Positions 1 through 14,739 of a stretch of 64,000 nucleotides of DNA are shown here, in pieces (the stretch's first letter is position 1; every line of letters begins with the position of its first letter). A program made the position numbers and the translations under genes. The stretch is from positions 2,852,001-2,916,000 of the forward strand of contig JAFFSR010000221.1 in assembly GCA_017163975.1 (NCBI GenBank). Reading direction: 5' to 3'. The stretch is from Anastatus disparis (Eukaryota > Arthropoda > Insecta > Hymenoptera > Eupelmidae). The notes under the pieces were generated by a model, which worked only from the letters and a program-made list of their open reading frames with translations, was not told where the DNA came from and did no database searches.

Positions 1-1741
1 CGATTTCCGCGGAGTTCGTTTTTGTTTTGAATTGTTACAAGCGTGTTGCATAATATTTTAACAAGAATTCGAATAATCAATTTCGCAGTAGACTTGCAGC
101 ATTTTCTCGTGATTTATATTTTTTTAAAGTTCAAAATTTCTTTCTAATGTAGTTTTTTTTATTTATCGTTCAATATAATTTATGTAATAATATAGAGTTA
201 TATTCTGAACTTCTTTTTATTATTTGTTATGATTAATAATTTTACTTTTTTCTCAAAATAAGACAAATTTTTTTTTTAAATAAGAAAAAAATTGATTAAG
301 TTTTAATGAAGAATGTAAAATTATGTATCATAAATATAAAAAAAATCTTATTAATAGCGAATAATAAACAATTGTAAACAATTAAAGTATTGATAGAACA
401 AAAATTTTCTGTTTAATAGTATAAATATTAAATCAGTCAAAATAAAAGAATTGTCAATTAACTAAAAATGTGGGAAAGTAAAGTATGATTATAAAGCTAT
501 TGAAAAATATTTGTTCGTTAAACGCGAGCATGGAAATAGGAGAGAATCAAGCTATTTTAGGAATTCGTCTCTCTTGACATCGACTTTGTAATCCGCTTGT
601 AATCAAACACTACACTATATAGGATTTTCCTGGAGCGAACTATATACGCTCATGCTCTTTATGTTTGGCTTTGTTATCTATACGCAGTGTCCTTCTCTGA
701 CGTAGAGTTACGAACCGAACAAAGGGCACAATGCATTTGAAACATTCGAAACCAGTATTGATGACATTGAAGAAGACATGGAAAAAAGAGCGACAAAGAG
801 AAAATAGAGAGAAATAATGCAAAGGCCGGCAAGGATAAATGTAATAGAGAGTTTTGAATTTTTATATCTGTCCATTGAATTATTGTAGTCTTCTTGATTT
901 ATCTTTATGCTAAATCTTCATCCGAAATATTTTTTGTATAAAATAAATTTAAAATACTTTTTGATGAAAGATTATATCTATTTGAGGATGAAATTGCTTC
1001 ATTAAAAAAAATATTTACATTGATCAAAAATTCTTAAAAATATTAATGATTCTTATTGTACATCATTATATTTTACGATGAAATTGGTTAAGGATGATGA
1101 AATTGGTTAAGATGTAAGAATATCAAAATTTGTACAAACAAATAAAAACGTAGATACTTTTTCTTATTTTGTATTGAATTAACAAGATACTGGTATAATT
1201 CTATTGGCTCAAGGTATTTACGTAATATTTTAAATAAACGAAAGCTTCTTACGATTTTGCAGATATTACTGCAATCATACTATTTCCATTCAGTGTACTT
1301 TTGCAATGTTAATTTTTATTTAAGTTTCATTGTTTCTATGACAGCAATTGACCCAATCCTTTAGTCGTAGAACTTGGGCGCTTAGCTTTGTTCGCGAGCT
1401 TAATCATCAATGGACCCTATGGGTAAATTCTATCGAGTGTACCGCAAATCACACAGCAAAGTGTTTTCCATTGATGGAGAAACCTGATTAATGAGAATAT
1501 CCGAGAGTAAAAAAATAGCTATTTCTGATCTTGTAAGTTTAATCAATATATTTTTTGTATCATATTTTTGGTGATTTCTATTTTTAAAATTAAAGATGAA
1601 ATTTTCACGATTAAAAGAAGATATAATGAGTAATAATATTATAATAATATCAACAATAATAAGATAATAAATATGAATTGTTACGCAGTAAATGAATGAA
1701 TTTCTTATGCTATTGTAAATTCGTAAATGCATACAATTTGT
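1..1741. other. Non-coding AT-rich DNA
   Basis: No frame with convincing codon content or splice context. A small GC-richer purine-skewed patch lies at 630-850 and another at 1340-1480. Nothing else seen. Confidence 0.6.
1077..1110. repeat. Short tandem duplication
   Basis: GATGAAATTGGTTAAG occurs twice, separated by two bases. Confidence 0.85.
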
Positions 1742-1819
1742 AAATTTTTATTTCAAAGCCTGTTACTTGCTGGCTTTTATTTTTTCTACATTGTCAGATT
1801 CTTCGCTAAATTCTTTTGG

Positions 1820-2032
1820 TCAACATTCAACATTTATGCTCTTTGCTGGTGTACTGATCAACAAAGAAACCTTATCACAATCTACTGTCCCAGAGACTTT
1901 GACAAATTCCTTTGGCTGATCTTCAACTGCGATGCTACTTAAAATTTTATTATTCAACAAAGAACTTTTATCGCACTCTATTGCTGTATTAGAGTTTGAT
2001 GATTTCGGCTGATGTTCATTTAGAATTTCTGT
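1820..2032 (-). pseudogene. Remnant of a coding tandem repeat (~32-residue unit)
   Basis: On the minus strand a stop-free frame of ~70 codons contains two related units, QPKSSNSNTAIECDKSSLLN and QPKEFVKVSGTVDCDKVSLL. A third weaker unit continues past a TGA at 1820-1822 (PKEFSEESDNVEK), reaching about 1742. The upstream end is cut by a stop at the border of the foldback element that starts at 2036. I do not recognise the protein; it looks acidic, repetitive and disordered. It could be a decayed exon interrupted by a transposon. Confidence 0.4.
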
Positions 2033-2035
2033 CTA

Positions 2036-2421
2036 TGCATGTATATGTAATATCACTAATAGATATCGTCATTACTTTAACAATTCTTGTTTAATTACAT
2101 GTACGCGACATTTCAAGTTTGATGGATCCTTTAAAATTTTCATTTTTTAGAAATTTTAAATAAATTTTATAAATGATATAAACATAATTTTTAAGCAGTA
2201 GAAGATGCATTGACTATGATACATCTGATAAAATATACGTACAAGATTGAATTAATTAAAAATTATGTTTTGTATATTACTTATAAAATTTATTAAAAAT
2301 TTTAAAGAAATAAAAATTTCAAATGATCTATCAGACTTGAAATGTCACGTACATGTAATTAAAAAAGAATTGTTGAAGTAATGTCGATGTCTATTAGTAA
2401 TTTCGCGTACACGTATATGCA
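2036..2421. mobile_element. Foldback element (386 bp)
   Basis: Arms of about 160 bp are inverted copies at roughly 85-90 percent by eye: CACTAATAGATATCG, CATTACTTTAACAATTCTTG, TTAATTACATGTACGCGACA and more. A ~55-bp centre is unpaired. Tips are TGCAT(G/A)TATA. Non-coding, MITE-like. Confidence 0.82.
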
Positions 2422-5400
2422 CGTACTTACACGGTAAAAGCCATTTCTTGACTAGTTAATTTGCTAGCCTGTTCTCTTGACCATGAATGAGACTCTTAAT
2501 TAAAGAGTCGCTGTACTACAAGGGTTCGCGTACAATTATTATCCGCAATGTTTTGGAAAGAGCTCGGTCCATTTCTATGCTTGGATGGACTACAAAGTCT
2601 CGGTTACATTGATTACGCTGCGCTACTATGACGACCACATTAGCGTATATATCAGCTTCTTTAATCAATTCTTCACATATTATATACATTATGTTGGAGT
2701 GTTAAAAAAGTGAAACATAAGTTGGTTGTGTGTAGGAAAAACATTTTTCCCTTATTGAGCATAAAAATTAAAATTAAAAATAAATATTTTTGAAACTTGA
2801 CAAAAAAATTTAAAAACTGATAAAATAAAAATACGCAACTCTTCCATTTTATTTTCATGCGCACATAAAGTTCTTTTCATTTTCTTCTATACAATACGAA
2901 AAAAATTTCAAAACGAGCCCTCAAACTCCTATTCACCGTGATTAACTTCCTAGATGGCGTATACGGTGGAAAAAAAAAGAGAGAGAAAAGAAAAGAAGCC
3001 TCATCTTTGTCCCTTTCCATTATCTTCCGCTATTTGAAAATGACTTTTCGATTCGTGTATTAGCGAAGTACTCATGAACAGACTATAAGAGGAATCGTTT
3101 TCTAGTCTTTTTCCAAGTGCAAAAGAAAGAAAAATAAAGAGCAGAGAGAAAAAAGAAAGTGGGTGTATAAAATAGCAGAGAGGAAAAAAAAAACAAAGAA
3201 CTTTTATAGAAAGTAGAGACGCAAAATAGGGATGAGAAAAAAACAAAGGAAGAAAATATAAAGAATTCTACGTGATATAAAGAAAGAAAAATGAAAAAAT
3301 ACGAAGATTGCAGTTCAAGTACGTAGAGTAAGCAAAAACAAATAGCGACTAATTATAAAAAACGATTTAAATTTTTAAAATTTCTAATATTTTACAATAA
3401 TTGATTTAAAATTTAGTTAAATATCTATTAAAAATAGATTTCATCATAATTTTCACATTTGCCACAATAAGTCTATAATATATTTAAAATAAAATGTTTG
3501 TGATTTTCGAACATATCAGATAGTATAAACATTGATTTAAATGTTTGTATGTAAGTGAGTCAGTAATCTTGTTAATCTTTCTAAGATTCTTTTATAAAGT
3601 ATTTAAAATAATTTTAGAATTATTTAACTGTTACTTTTTATTATAAGTTTTTACATAATTTCTAATTAACTATAAAATCTTTGCTAATTTTTTAACTTTT
3701 TCATATATACGTAATTTTTTAAAAAATATTAATGAAATATTTTTCTTCTACAGTCTGTAGTTATAAAAACTTTTTAAATACATATGTACAAATTGCTTCA
3801 ACTTTTCCAAGATCCCGGATCAAAGAGATTAATAAAACATACCATAAATTTTTATTTTTATTATAAATCATCATAAAATCTTTTCATTAATTCTAACTCC
3901 ATAATATATCAAATGTGTAATATATTAAAATATATAGTCTGATGTGAAATAAAAAGTAACTTATTCAGTCTTGGTCTGTGCGTATTCGAAAGGATTAAGA
4001 AGTCAGGTTGAAATAATATTAAGAAAAAGTTAAGCATAAAAAAGTAAATGGAAGACGTAAAAAGCAGAAACCGAAAGTAACATCGGTAGACAAAAGGCAC
4101 GTATTAGTCAAGGCAGATCAGTAGGATCATACGGAGGAATAGAAATGTGGATCGCAGTAAAAGAAAGGAAAGTACGTGACAGGAGGCAGTATACGGATTT
4201 TCGAGGTAAAAGAAGGAAGTTCAAGCAGCCATGAAAAGAGAGAGAGAAGAGAGGCAGGGTCAGGGGTATCCTGTGCTGTCTTGTACGGTCTTATACAGAG
4301 GATATAACTGGTAAGAGATGGCTTAATAACACTGCAATGCAGCCGAGTGTACACACAAGCTAAAACCCAAAGCTCACGTTCTACGCTACAAGCTTACGGC
4401 TTTACGTCCAACGTAACAGCTACGACAGTCTTCTTTGTTGTCCAATGTCGTCTGGCATCAGGCAATATTGAAGCAATAATCTTACTTTCTCTTGCTATTC
4501 TTTTTCCTTCCTTCTGTCAATTCTTTCGCTTATTTTTTTCTTTTTGCTTTTTTTTTACTTTCTACTTCTTTCTACTTTTACTTAACCTTTTTTTCATGGA
4601 CAATGTTGTTTTGTGCACTGAACAGAAGTTGGGGTTGTTTGAACTTTCAGCGACTCTGGGTTATTTAAACTTTTCATATATTTAAGAGTGGGTTTATTTT
4701 AAATTAAATGAAAATAACTATTACAAATCATAGTACCAAAAATAAAATAGATTTAATAATCAAATTATTTTCTTTTCCTTTGTTTTTATTTTGATTCTAA
4801 AAGAAATCTTATAATTTCAAAGATATTAAGTTTATTATAAAAGATTAAAGTGCTATTAGAGTTACCGCTTGTGTACATAAGTAGTTTAAAAAATTTTTTT
4901 TTTTTACTTCTGATGTTTTCTATTTTTATATTGTTTACGATTACGAGTTTCTATATAGTTTATGTTTTTTTTTTACTAAAGCTCGCATAAAACTAAGTTA
5001 TGATTATCCTTTAAGACTTTTACTGGCTATTATTATACAAAAGTTGGAAAATTAGAATTGAAAAGCCGAGAGCAAGCAGTTACGAAACTTTCTCACTTGT
5101 GCGAACACAAAGTTCAACTCTTCACTCTTTCTAACTTATTTACATGGACCTTGTGTAAGAAAAGAATAAAAGGAACTGGAGGAAAGTTTTAAAAATATTA
5201 AAAAATAAAATGAAATTTAGACTTTTAAATAAAAAGCTCGAGATTAGATCTACTCATTTATTATAATCATCAATATGTGAAGCTTATTTTGTTAATTCAG
5301 GTATAGACCCACGATATTGTGCTAATGAAAATTTTTCGAGCGATAAACCATATACAATTTCTGAAAGTATTCAAATATTTATATACACAGTACGAAGCAA

Positions 5401-8400
5401 TTCTGAATTCGAAAGTGAAGAATAAAAAATTTCGCAACTTCTCTTGTCAATTTTCTAGGATCTAAATATTGAAACTGAGAATATAAGAAATCGCTCGCGT
5501 TTGCATAAAAAATTCATCTATTGAGATTAAATCTCATATCGAATGCATTTTCCTTTTTTCTTTCTTCTTCTTTTTTTCCACACGCAAGTGAATTCATGCT
5601 TACAATCACGCGGGGGTAAGAAAAGAAAAGAAAGAAGAAAAAAAAAGATAAAACCAGAAGAAGGTTTCAGTTATTGCGCAGCTTTGGCAAAATCCCCATA
5701 ACAAGAGACACGAAACGAGTGCCAAGTGGGTTGAATTTAAGATCGAATAAAGTTGCTAACCTAACCGACTACGCGACCCGTTAAGGAATAGACCGCGTGT
5801 GGTTTTAATGTGTATTATGTATATACATGATATAAGTATACCATGCTGGGAAAGCCATGCATACTATAGTAGTCGCATTTTCCTCTCTGGGATGTCTTTA
5901 TCATTTTTCTAACACCACTAACGTTTCTTCACGTATATAAATTACACATGTACACATTGAATCTCGGAATTTTGGCGTCGCGTACACTATTTTGGCCCGA
6001 AAGCACGAGAATAACGCGAATACGACGGAAGTACACCTTTTGTGTACGAGCGTGTTTTTTCTTCTTTTCTGTTTTTTTTTTTTTGCTGTTGTTGTAGTAA
6101 CAGAGCTAGCTAGAAATAAGTTCTGTGAGTGTCAGATTTTTGTCACTGTTAACACATTTCTTTTCTTAAAAATAGATGAATGTATGCAAGTGACTATTTC
6201 TTTTACTGAGAAACTTTTGCATATGTTGCCTTTTTACATGAAAAATCTGTGTACTTTCTAATATTAGAGTGTGTTAAATTTTCATGCTCGACGACATATG
6301 AAGTTTTTCATTTAAGTGACGTGGCCTCATTTTATTCTTCGTGCACGTCAACTCTTGTGATACTTTTCATCAATGCAAGCTAAATAACAAGTGTAAACTT
6401 GGCCAAAAACAAAGAAACAATATGTTATATACTTTTTTTCAATTGTTCAAATCTAAATCATTAAATATGCTTTTTTTTTCAATTAAGCTAATGGAAATAT
6501 TTAATTTTGAAATTTGTAAACGAATATTAAAATAAGAATAAAAAATACATACTCAGATAGTAAATAAACGCAGATCATTTTTAAAAACTAATTTTTTTCA
6601 AAGGTAGAAAATGCTTATTACCAACAACTAACTTTCTATACAAAATAAAGGATAAATTTAAGTCTATAATTGTTAAAAATAATCTCCTGTTATTTTTAAA
6701 GCCATTGGATAAATTTATAAAGTCTATTTATAAACCGTTCTTGAAAGAAAATGCCCATTAGCTAACTTATAGAATCTTGGTATAAATAACGCTTATCTTT
6801 TAATTTAATTTCCTCATTATTTTTTCCAAAAGCCTGACGAAATCTTGATTTTCCTACTTATTTTTGTAATTTTAATCGTTTGATCTCTCTTGTTTTCTTT
6901 CTTGTTAATTATTTTTTTCAATACGATTACTAAATGGGAGCATTGATAACCCAAGATATGCTGATTTTCATTAAAATCTTTTTTTTCTGACTTATCATTT
7001 CCGATTCTTTTTTTTTTTAATTCCCGATCGCAAAGTATTGCGAGACGGTCGATATATAAGACGATTTTAAAGATTTTTATCTAAACATTCTAATCTCCAG
7101 TGCCGGGAGGTAAAAGAGTAAAGAAGAAAAGTAGCAAGAAAAATCTAGCTATAAAAATCTAGATGGCTTGTAGCGAGGATGGTAATTGAGTCATATATAA
7201 TCTAAAAAGTGCGAAAAGGTCGAGACGGTAGTAGACTGTGTGTATATATATATGCGCAAGAATTTACAAGCGTCGGACATAGAAGACGCAAAAAAGAACA
7301 CCCGTCAACTGCTGCAAGAGGAAAAAAGAAACGAAGGAAATAAAATAGTCGAGATAATGAATAGAAACGGAACAATAAGAGATAATGGGATAGACAAGAG
7401 TATAATAAAATAAAGTAGAAATTGCAGAAAATTAAGTAAACAAAATAGCAAAAACATATACAGAATAAACATTTTTAGTTTTTTCATCAGCTAAACGATT
7501 CATAAATTTTATAACTCTTTAACGATTTCACCGAAAATTTTAGCCATGATATTAACATTATTTTATTTATTTTTAATGCCAATATCAATGAAGTAATATC
7601 AATGAAACAAGTTTTGTTTTTTAAATTAAATCATATAATCTTAATATTTAAAAAATTTATTCATAAGATGGAGCGTAAGATAGAAGATTTGGGCATGAAT
7701 AGTCAAATTAAACGAAAAATGCCTCAAGGTGAAGCGCATAAGGTGTGAATTACGATCGGCCTGCAGTAGCTGCAACATAATTCAAAATCTCATTAGACTA
7801 CCATCTGTGAAGTACAATTTTTTACATATTACACTCTCGTACGGTATGCTCGGAAGCTTGGTGATGGTTCGTCTTCTTTCCCTCGGTCTCTCCTTACCTC
7901 CGTTTTCCCATGGGAAACAACGTCGTCGTTGTCGACGACAAAGACCGTTTTATTCTGCGCTCTCAAGTACAAGTATATATCATTCATACTTACGCGAATG
8001 CCTGTTAAATAATTTATGGTGTATAGTAGAATTCTTCAAGCGATTTTTCTATTTTTTTTCTTCACTTTTTTTATACGAAATTCCCCTTTTTTTTTGTCTT
8101 TATCGTTTTTTAGTTGAACATCTTTCACCTTTTCTAGGACTTTTATTAACGTGAATGTTTTATAACGGTGCACAAAATGTAGGCAGAGAAAGGAAGATAG
8201 GGTGAGAGAAGAGTTGCATCAGAAAAAGATAAGGTAAGGTTTCGTAAGATAATCTTGGAAATTGGTACCTTGAAATTAAAATCTGAATTATTTAATTGTG
8301 CTTGAAGAAATGTCTCAATCTTTTAAGAGAAAACAACATCGTTAAAAAATTATGGGAAAATTGTTTATAATATTTTGATTTAAAAATTATTGAAAAATCT

Positions 8401-11400
8401 AAGAAAATCATAATGAACAACAAATGTAAATGATATTTTAATATTTGTCAAATATTAACTGAATAATTTCGATATTTTTTCAAAATGTATCTTAATGGCA
8501 ATGTTACTAAACGACAAAAGAGGTGTTCAATCTTGAAGATTGAGCAATTGAGGAACGATTGGCTATGAAGAATAATCGAACAAAGAATGCTGTAAACGAC
8601 AGGTAAAGAAAGCGAAAAGAAAAAAAAAATAAAGATGAAAAATAAAATAGCCATTGAAATCAGAAAAGACGAAGAAATTCTAGCCAGCTATGCATTCCAG
8701 TCGTATATACTTACTTAGCCACTTGCGCTCACATACACTTGAACATTGAGTAGAAAGCAATCGTGTCGACAAGACGCTATCGATACAAAGCATAGAAGGT
8801 CGGTAACAGAGAAAAAGAAGAAGAAAAAAAAAATACAAGAAAATGGAAAGAACTACTCTAGCTATCGCCAAGAATCAAACGAAAGAGAAAAAGGGAGAGA
8901 GAGAGAGAGAAAGCAGCTGTTTTCGTCAATTTACGGTATCGGGTTTTGACGTAAATACGAAAGAATGGCCCGATCGATTCTATGTATACCCTTACGTACT
9001 TGCTAAAGGTACTGATGCACATTTTATGTCTTTTGTTGTACTGCGTAGACAGAATTTACTTTACTATCGTTGGATACTATATTTTAAACTAAAATCAACT
9101 TTTATGTCATTTTACGATTTTATTTTTATCTTCAATAACGCCATTTTATTTTAATTTGGATTTTTTTCTGTTTTATCTGAATTCTATTTCGATACATTGA
9201 AAATTTATATTTATTATTTTGCTTATATTTTTTTTTTATTTAATAAATACTGAACTCGTTATTTTAGAAAATACTATGCTTGAAATACTTTGATTTCGAA
9301 TTTCATTAAACTTAATATTGGTACGTCAAAGTAAATTCGAGCTGTTTTAAGTTATAAATTTTAATTTTCCATTATGCTAATAAAAATAAAATAATAAAAT
9401 ACTTTTTCACCTCGCTAAACGGACATGTAGATAATATCGATTTTATAATATATTTCTGTAATTTTATAAAATTTAAATAACATTCCGATATCAAAAGTTT
9501 TAAAATATAATTTAATAATTAAACATTTTGAAAAGCATTACCAAATTTTAGTTTTTCCGATATATACGTTTGAAAATAGAATTGTTAAAAAATACAAAAA
9601 CTTAGTTTCCTCAAAATTAAATTTTAGCTTTTTTTGCTTTTAAATTATATAAAACATTCTATGGGAATAAATTATTTGTAATTTAGAAATGTTTACAGCA
9701 TCGAATATCTATTTATTCTTGACAAAAATTTTTTCTTGTAATTTATTTATTCAGCTAATTTTTTTGATATTATTAAATGTTGGTTTACAGATACGTATAA
9801 TAATTTCCATATTTAAATCTTATAAAAAAAATATTTAAAATTGTTCCATGATAGAAATTAAATTTAAAATTGATTTTAAAATATATTATTAAACTTGAAA
9901 TAATTTATAAATAACGTAGATTAACTGACAAAATTAGCTAAAATTTGAAAAACTAAAATTAACTTAAAGAATTATTGAAATAAAATTTTAAATGAAACAA
10001 AATAAAATTCATGGAATATCGAATTAATAGCATATATGAATAACGCAGAGATATAAAAAAAGCATTTTTTTTTTTAAATTTCAGATTAGTGCTTGTCAAT
10101 TTACACTAGCCATCTTTGACTTTTTAATAAAATTATACTTTTTTTCAGAAAATTTAATGATATAAAATACCTTGATGATTGGTTAAAATTCCATTTGATT
10201 ATTTTTAATATTTTCGACGTTACGAGCATTTATAAAAAAAATTCTTTCGGATAGTTATTTATAACACTAATTTTTTGAAACATTCAAAGAAGCTTCGAAA
10301 ATGAAATTCAGTAAAAAATTGAAAAATTGAATTTTTAATAATCATGAAATTGATATAAAATAAATGTACATTAACTAATAGGTTGAAAATTTATGATTTG
10401 GCCTTCATTTTTATGAAAAACAACAAAGTTCAAATCAATAACTTTAACATCTTTGGTGAATTGAATTATTAGCATAATATTTGCTCAGTTAGTTGAAGTT
10501 TCGTATAAACATATTTTTCTTAGTTCATAAAGTTTGTACATTATTGCGAAAAACAAACTCGTATTTAAAGAGGTGTAGCTGTAGAGAATTGTCGTAACTG
10601 CTTTGCTTAAAGTATGCACTGAAATAGATGTTAATAAATAGAGCAAAAATAACCTCGTAAACGCTATATCTTGGCACATAAAATTTGAATAAAGAAAATT
10701 ATAAAAAAAGTTTATGTGATTAACTTATTTTTCAAGTTCATAATATATAATAATTGTTTCTGTAAACGATCCAGATGATTCTTTTATTATTATTTTAATG
10801 AAAAAAATTGCACTATAAATATATCATTTATTACAAGTTTATTCAAATTATTTATGAATCATAAAATTATGTCAATATCGTTTAAAAAAATGAAACATTA
10901 ATGATAAAATAAAAATAATTCATTTAATAGCATACCGTTAACTGTCGTTATAATTTACAGTTGATGAATAAAATTTTATTTAGATCAATGCCCCATTAGC
11001 TGTGTGAATTTTTTTTAACTATTTGACGTTTTGTGTTGTCATAAACTTTATAGACACAGCCATAATGAAATAGCTTTTCCTCTTACGGTTAAGTTGTTTG
11101 AAAATAATAAACACGTTTAAAATAAGATGAGGCGAAAGCGGAGTTGGAGTACGAGCCTGAGGGAATTTACGTGGATGAGCTTACGATAAACCTCTTGAAG
11201 TTGTGCCTAAACCAGAATCAATTTGATGCAAGGCAATTTACAAGGGTTGATTTGACTTTACCTTGTAAAATTTTATTGTTGAAAGAGAGATTTTTGCTTT
11301 AAATTACCATATTGATTTTTCAGTGGATTTGCTGTGAAAAATTTGTTTGATTAAATTTCTTTTTCTTTTTTCTACTTGCATTGTTTATAGAAAACTTAAT

Positions 11401-14276
11401 TACCGATGGGATTTTCAATCATTTTTAGAATTTAAGTTTTAAATATATACACTAGTGTTAAGAGGATACGTGCAATTTAAAAAAATTTATTTACAACTCA
11501 ACAGCTTTAATATTATGGCTGACCAAATATGGACCTAACTACTAACTTTTAAAGGTGCTGTAGGAACTCGATATAACATGTCTCAGTGTATCCGTCTTAC
11601 AGCTTCTGAACTGCTGTTCAGAAGTAGAACAGAAGCTGTAAAAAAGTGTATATTCCTTTATTTATTACAAAAATAAGTAAGACAAAATATGGAAGAGATT
11701 AAGAGAGAGAAAGAGTGAGAGAAAAAAGAGAGAGAAAATAGTCAGGATATAGTCTAAATACTTGGCTGAAGCAACATTAAAGCTTATTATATTTTAAGAA
11801 ATTTTCTCCTCTACAGTTCCGCCAACCCTGGTATGTTGAGCTTCTATTATTAGGATACATTTGCTTAAAAATACCTTTAAGGATAAAACGTAAAACGCAA
11901 TAAAGAATGGGTAAGAAATTTTTAAGAGAAGTAGAAAAATGAGAAAAATCTTCATTGTAAGAAGAAGCATTGTCAGACATGAGAGATTTTTTTTTTCGCC
12001 GTCACTGCACTCGTCATCTCTTCGATGAATATAAGCGGTAGTACTGTTTTGTAACCTATTGTGCAAAGACATGCATATATACGTTAAAGAATTTAAAGAT
12101 GAAATTCTTTGAGCACAGTAGTGAAAAAAAAGAGAAAACTCGTTACACGCACGGATTGCGATCCCAAGCATACATAGAGTAAAATAGGGGGAAAAGGAAT
12201 GCCCGACGGTGCGTTAAGACGATGAGGTAAAAAGAAAGGCAAAAAGAGGACAGGGAAAGTAAGATTTATGATTCTCTTGCTATTAGCATTGTTATAATCG
12301 TAAGAACGTAAAAGGAAAGCAAAAGGCTTTTTAACCCTTTGTCTGTTATAACATCGAATTATTAACTCTTTTTGACCCTCATAATGTTTAAGCGAAACCC
12401 ACTATCTTTAAAACAATTTCTACTTATTTATAATTGTAAATTAGCTTATCCATTATTCCTAGCTATGTTTTCTCGTAAGAAAACGTTTTATTAATTTTTA
12501 GAAAATAATATATGAACATTTTTTTCTATTATTTTTATTAATACTATTGTACATATAAAGAGTATACTTGATTTTGTTACCATCACTTACATAATTATTG
12601 ACAAATCTAGTTTTGTTAAGTTAAATTATCTTCGGTAAAAATAGCTTAATGCTTTGCGTTATAGTCAAAAGAATGAAACGTAGTTGTTTTCTTTTGGATT
12701 GACTTTCATTATTATAAATTATTAAAAAAGTTTCAAAAGCCGTTTGTTTAAATTTTGTCTTTGTGTTTTAAAGTTAATCGAACGCAACTAAGGGAGAATT
12801 GATTTAAACGTATCTCTCAAGTTAGATTAGTTGGAGGATCGTATAGGAGACGACAAAGTCAAACTTAAACTTAGCTTAAACTGTAAGAATTCCCGGTGAA
12901 CTTTACTTAAATGACAATGTCAGATTTGCTTGCAAATTGCTATTAAAATGCACTTTCATTACTTATTGCGAAAATTAGCATTCTTTTCACAACAAAGATC
13001 ATTACATAGATTATTTAAACATTAATTTAAACTAATCCAATTTTACTTATAATATAATAATAGCCATATTATTTAGTAATATTTATTCGCTTGACTTACG
13101 ACATACGAATATTCGAATCATGTACAAGCAGCATTACAATGAGATAATACATATTTTATTATGGTAAAATTGCAGAAAAAACGTTATAGAGAAGAAAATT
13201 AATAGCAAGCTGACAATTGAGCTTGTGATCTCTATTAATTGAAAATACTAATGAAGTTTGTTGAATGAGTAATTTTAGGTTTGAATAAAAATAAAATATA
13301 TTTAAAAAATCACCAAGTGTACAATAGTAATAAACTCAATCAGGTATTTACGACAGCTAAACATTCAATGTATCTCCTGAGTGTTTAAGTTTTTTATTAT
13401 TGATTGATTACTTTAATTTTACTTTATTTTCGTTTCTTTTTAGGAATGTTAATTTCTATTTTAATGAGTGTTTTTCATTTTGTTCATCGAATTTACAAAT
13501 CATGCTGACTTTTAAAAAGTGTTATCATATTTACTATAACAGCATGTATAAACCGACGTAAGAAATAGTCTGTCTAATAAAGGTACTTTAAGTGAGAATT
13601 CATGAATGGAGTTCATTTTTCAACTTTATTACAATTCTCTCTTGCTGGTAATAGAACTTGTCACTCAGCCAGAGCTTGAAAAGAAAGTGAATGGAATTCA
13701 AACACATTTCGCATTCACTGCTTTCTGCGTTTTATTACACTTCCTCTTACGAATAAGAAGTTGGCCAGATTTCTCGTCTGTCGCGTACTTGAAGAAGAGA
13801 GCACATCTATAAAATTATAGCAACTAAAATCATAACCATTTCATTTTCAACAGATTGCGCTGAATATCTCGTATAATTGATCATTCTCATTTCTTATAAT
13901 GTTTAAATACTTTTTTTTTTATTCCATTTATCTTCTTACTATTAATACATCAATCAAAATTTATTTATGTATTAAAATAAAGATTGAAATTTATGTTTTA
14001 TATAAATTTTAATCTTTGATTAATAAATTTCCCATGAAAATAATTTTTACTGCTGAAATATATACTCTAAAAATAAGATATCATATATTATTATTCAATT
14101 ATTTAAAAAAAAAATCTATTATGAAAATCTTTTAATGTTTGGCACATATTTTGGAAAAGAGAAAATCAATCGATTGCATATGATAAAACAGTTTTTTTTT
14201 AAAGATTTTTAACATTGAATATGGCAATCGTGTGCTTACGTTTGTATAAATCAACCGCCATTATTTAATGTTTTTG
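2422..14276. other. Gene desert with purine/pyrimidine-skewed patches
   Basis: No exon could be supported. Purine-rich patches at about 2970-3300, 3960-4260, 7100-7470, 8510-8910 and 11690-11990 and pyrimidine-rich patches at 4380-4620 and 8040-8140 create long Phe/Leu/Ser/Lys-rich chance frames. GC-richer patches without coding sense lie at 2450-2670, 5580-6120 and 7720-8000. Between them is A/T-only-like sequence such as 9160-10480. Confidence 0.55.
11598..11640. repeat. Two mutually exclusive hairpins
   Basis: TACAGCTTCTG (11598-11608) pairs perfectly with CAGAAGCTGTA (11630-11640), while TTCTGAAC (11604-11611) pairs with GTTCAGAA (11616-11623). The two stems share TTCTG, so only one can form at a time. 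Confidence 0.7.
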
Positions 14277-14736
14277 CCATTTTTGTCCAGCTATTTTAGC
14301 TTTCTTGGCGCAGGTATTTTCGCTGTATCGGCGCAGCTTTTTTCGCTGTTTTGATCTACCTATTTTAGCTGTATCGGCATAACTATTTTTGCTGTGTAAT
14401 GCAGCGGTTTTCGCAATTTTGATCCAACTATTTTAGCTGTGTCGACGCAATTATTTTATGAATTAATATTCATGTATTATTTAAATTCATCTAAGGATTC
14501 GTTGGAGATCATATTTTTTTACCATTATAATAATTAGAATTGAATTCTTAAAGATGAATTGTATCAATAATTCGAACATATTAATTCATAACCAATACTA
14601 TTAACAAAATAAATATTATTAAGATGTATCATTTTTAAATAGCTGCGCTGATAAGGCGAAAATAGTTGCGTCGATACAGCTAAAATAGCTGGATCAAAAT
14701 TGCGAAAATCGCTGCGCCACACAGCAAAAATAGTTA
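14277..14736. mobile_element. Foldback element with subterminal ~30-bp repeats
   Basis: Arms 14381-14458 and 14659-14735 are inverted copies (AACTATTTTTGCTGTG, TTTTCGCAATTTTGATCCAA, AGCTGTGTCGACGCAA). The left side carries several degenerate units of CTATTTTAGCTGTATCGGCG from 14298 onward. The inner region has a further inverted pair (TGAATTAATATT). Non-coding; a DNA-transposon derivative. Confidence 0.78.
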
Positions 14737-14739
14737 AAT

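Noticed and set aside
5840..5890. Resemblance to a conserved microRNA (TAGTCGCATT)
   Set aside because: Only a short core matches and no proper precursor hairpin is visible.
13606..13812. 68-codon plus-strand frame with a true ATG
   Set aside because: Mixed composition is attractive, but no homology cue, no splice sites and no conserved motif; best treated as chance.
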